Below are positions 62,283 through 64,000 of a stretch of DNA of 64,000 nucleotides, piece by piece. How positions within the stretch are numbered: the stretch's first letter is position 1; each line of letters begins with the position of its first letter. The stretch is taken from assembly GCA_933822405.4 (NCBI GenBank), contig CAKOGP040000335.1:124001-188000 (forward strand). The letters are read 5' to 3'. A model generated the notes under the pieces. That model made no database searches. It had not been told where the DNA came from and was given only the letters and a program-made list of their open reading frames with translations. The position numbers and the translations under genes are program-made. The stretch is from Cylindrotheca closterium. Taxonomy: Eukaryota; Bacillariophyta; Bacillariophyceae; Bacillariales; Bacillariaceae.

Positions 62283-64000
62283 ATGAATGACTTGAAACGC
62301 GGCTGTACTAACAACCAAGTCACATATCAACAGCTCGGTGCGCCCGCGTTGGTGTATTACCAGAACAGTGAATATGATATGGATGCTTCTGCCATTTCGC
62401 AAGGAAAGCCTTCCAGCATCGAAAGTACTCATCAGCGAATTTGCAGAGCAAAGTTTCTGTTCCACTATCCAATTTACAATGTGACAGAAAGCTTATCTGA
62501 TTGTACGCAGCGGATTGAAGATTCTAAAGATCCAGAGCCACAAGAGGAACCGCTAGAAACAGCCACATCAGCACAACAATCGAACACCAAAAAGCAACAA
62601 ATCAGTCGACGCCTTGTTCATCAAAACCAGCGATCCGATGAACATGATCATGTTTTTGACGCTGAGAGTGAATATAGAAAAAGACGAACGAATATGCCTC
62701 TGCATCGACAACGATTGGGTTTATTGTCCGATGATTTCAAAGGAATCGACTGGAGGGATGAGGAGAGCGACCGGTTTTCAACCAAACGAAAGCGCAAAGT
62801 GAGTACCAAGACGGTGCACATTCTTGAGGATTATACAACGTACAATTATCCCTTCATCCCTGGTAGCTTCAAGGGAGGAAAATCTGACTCTCCGCAGGTA
62901 CTGGGAGATCGGTTTCTGAACTCGAAAAGGTACGCTGTGGAACGTCTCTTTTCAGATCCTGCCTATTTGGCTCCTTTTGGAGTTTCGTCCTTGGGCGATC
63001 TGGAAGTCAAGAATGATTCAATCAAGAATACCATGCTAAAGGATACTTCAATTATCAATCAAGGTCAAGGAAACTGCCTGCTTGTATCGCGTTGTCCTTG
63101 TACTCCTTGCAGCTTGAAGTCAAGGAGTAAAGCTAGCTGGTGTCTGATTCACCCCAAAGGAGACTGCAATGATCGCCTTTGTGTATCAAACTTAATAACT
63201 CCACATGGAGCAGAAAATGCTGGTCATATGTTTCGCACCGAGAAAGTTTCAGAACAAAAAGATTTTAGAAGATTGGCGAGGCATGCTTCCACTACCTACC
63301 CAAACGAGCTGAATCTTGGAGACACCATCTTGGAGGTGAAACAAGCTGGAATTTGGGATGCTTCCAAGCAAAAGTGCACTTTCGTTGTACGGACAGTGAC
63401 ATCAATTTGCGTCCTTCAACTGGCAACAATGAAAGCCACCACGGCGCAAAGTATTTTGGCGAAAAACTACAGTTTTGATGATGATGTATGTTGGGGCAAC
63501 TACGTGATCCAGGAAATACATCGAGTCGATATGCGCACGTTACATACTTCGTCGTTATCATTGTACCCAACCTCTTTGACTTGTCATCCAGAGTATGGGA
63601 ACCACCTCATTGGTTCAAAGTTTGCCGTGTCGTCTCGATCCAATCGTGGAGATATGAATGTCATACACCACTACCTTGCTGGTGATGCGGACAAACTGCA
63701 TTCTACACGACATGATATTGCTTCTTTGAAATACATATCTATGGTTGACTTTTCAAGTGCCCATCCCATGGTTTTGTGGTCAGCTTCTTCATCGTATGTG
63801 AGGCCAACATTATCCACGGATGTACAGTTTCGTCAACCGCAACTTGGAATGGGATCTTCTCTCTTCGCAATTGACTTGAGAGATGATTCCGCGACCTTTC
63901 AGTGGAGTCCAAGTGCACAGGAAATGGTTACAGAAGGGTTTCATTCAATAAGCTCCATTGCAACGGATTGGCAACGGGAGTCCACTGTATATGTATCATC
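62283..64000 (+). CDS. Large unidentified protein, continues past right edge
   Basis: ATG 62283; the frame is open without a stop to position 64000 (at least 572 residues). I read it codon by codon. N-terminal charged region with RKRRTNMPLHRQRLGLL, a SDDFKGIDWRDEE block and a basic patch (KRKRK, about 180), suggesting a nuclear protein. A Cys cluster CPCTPC (about 275) follows, then mixed beta-rich sequence (ILEVKQAGIWD, CTFVVRTVTSICVLQLA, MVDFSSAHPMVLWSASSSYV and SLFAIDLRDDSATFQWSP) that hints at a beta-propeller. The HPMVLWS...FAIDLR pattern is faintly like TAF1C/RRN6 Pol I factors, a weak guess. No family assigned. Confidence 0.72.
   Translation, partial: MNDLKRGCTNNQVTYQQLGAPALVYYQNSEYDMDASAISQGKPSSIESTHQRICRAKFLFHYPIYNVTESLSDCTQRIEDSKDPEPQEEPLETATSAQQSNTKKQQISRRLVHQNQRSDEHDHVFDAESEYRKRRTNMPLHRQRLGLLSDDFKGIDWRDEESDRFSTKRKRKVSTKTVHILEDYTTYNYPFIPGSFKGGKSDSPQVLGDRFLNSKRYAVERLFSDPAYLAPFGVSSLGDLEVKNDSIKNTMLKDTSIINQGQGNCLLVSRCPCTPCSLKSRSKASWCLIHPKGDCNDRLCVSNLITPHGAENAGHMFRTEKVSEQKDFRRLARHASTTYPNELNLGDTILEVKQAGIWDASKQKCTFVVRTVTSICVLQLATMKATTAQSILAKNYSFDDDVCWGNYVIQEIHRVDMRTLHTSSLSLYPTSLTCHPEYGNHLIGSKFAVSSRSNRGDMNVIHHYLAGDADKLHSTRHDIASLKYISMVDFSSAHPMVLWSASSSYVRPTLSTDVQFRQPQLGMGSSLFAIDLRDDSATFQWSPSAQEMVTEGFHSISSIATDWQRESTVYVS

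Noticed and set aside
1..64000. Bacterial-type systems (CRISPR arrays, operons, phage, IS elements)
   Set aside because: No spaced direct repeats, transposase motifs or polycistronic layout; the gene structure is eukaryotic throughout.

Overview
This 64 kb window is nuclear DNA of a photosynthetic eukaryote, most likely a diatom, and I favour a pennate. Three signs point that way. First, genes are dense and interrupted by very short introns: I could place about 25, nearly all of 63-139 bp, with GT...AG ends. Second, several proteins begin with an endoplasmic-reticulum-type signal peptide followed by a Phe-containing cleavage site of the ASAFAP type (transhydrogenase, threonyl-tRNA synthetase, MATE transporter), the bipartite signal of secondary red plastids. 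Third, the families fit: SLC4 bicarbonate transporter, Tic22-like import protein, HSF factor, PHO80-type cyclin. There are no operons, CRISPR arrays or recognisable transposons. One assembly gap (161 N) lies at 28492-28652.

Layout. 0-4 kb: an SLC4-type anion transporter (left-truncated) and a decayed tandem copy. 4-7 kb: an EDR2_C (DUF1336) protein and a Tic22-like protein. 7-11 kb: a seven-exon proton-translocating NAD(P) transhydrogenase with a plastid presequence. 11-17 kb: a membrane-anchored SET-domain protein, ribosomal protein eL37 (long intron straight after ATG) and an organellar threonyl-tRNA synthetase. 18-30 kb: housekeeping genes (cyclin, PEX11, DNAJC11-like, EFG1, ALG6/8, a TPR protein, a MECR-like reductase, a bromodomain-NET protein). 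31-41.6 kb: one uninterrupted reading frame of about 3,409 residues, the most novel object here. 41.6-43.7 kb: a gene-poor stretch with relic reading frames. 43.8-51 kb: a TBC RabGAP, a plastid-type MATE transporter and an annexin. 51-54 kb: two small divergent coiled-coil proteins and an FkbM-type methyltransferase. 54-60 kb: APC10, a NO66-like JmjC hydroxylase and a tandem pair that looks like 2-oxoglutarate oxygenases. 60-64 kb: an HSF factor, a TGACGT-rich intergenic region and a large reading frame running off the right edge.

The genes do not form one pathway. The plastid-linked ones (SLC4 carbon uptake, Tic22, transhydrogenase, ThrRS, MATE) are scattered among unrelated housekeeping genes. 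The points most worth following are: the giant protein, with a putative myristoylation site, twelve W-x-x-W-[S/A] modules that alternate strictly S/A, a RelA/SpoT-like fold, an Ala-rich duplicated repeat and a helical tail; the plastid-addressed transhydrogenase; the cluster of three oxygenase-like genes; and the TGACG array. All exon boundaries were set by eye from splice consensus, frame and family continuity, without transcripts or homology searches.
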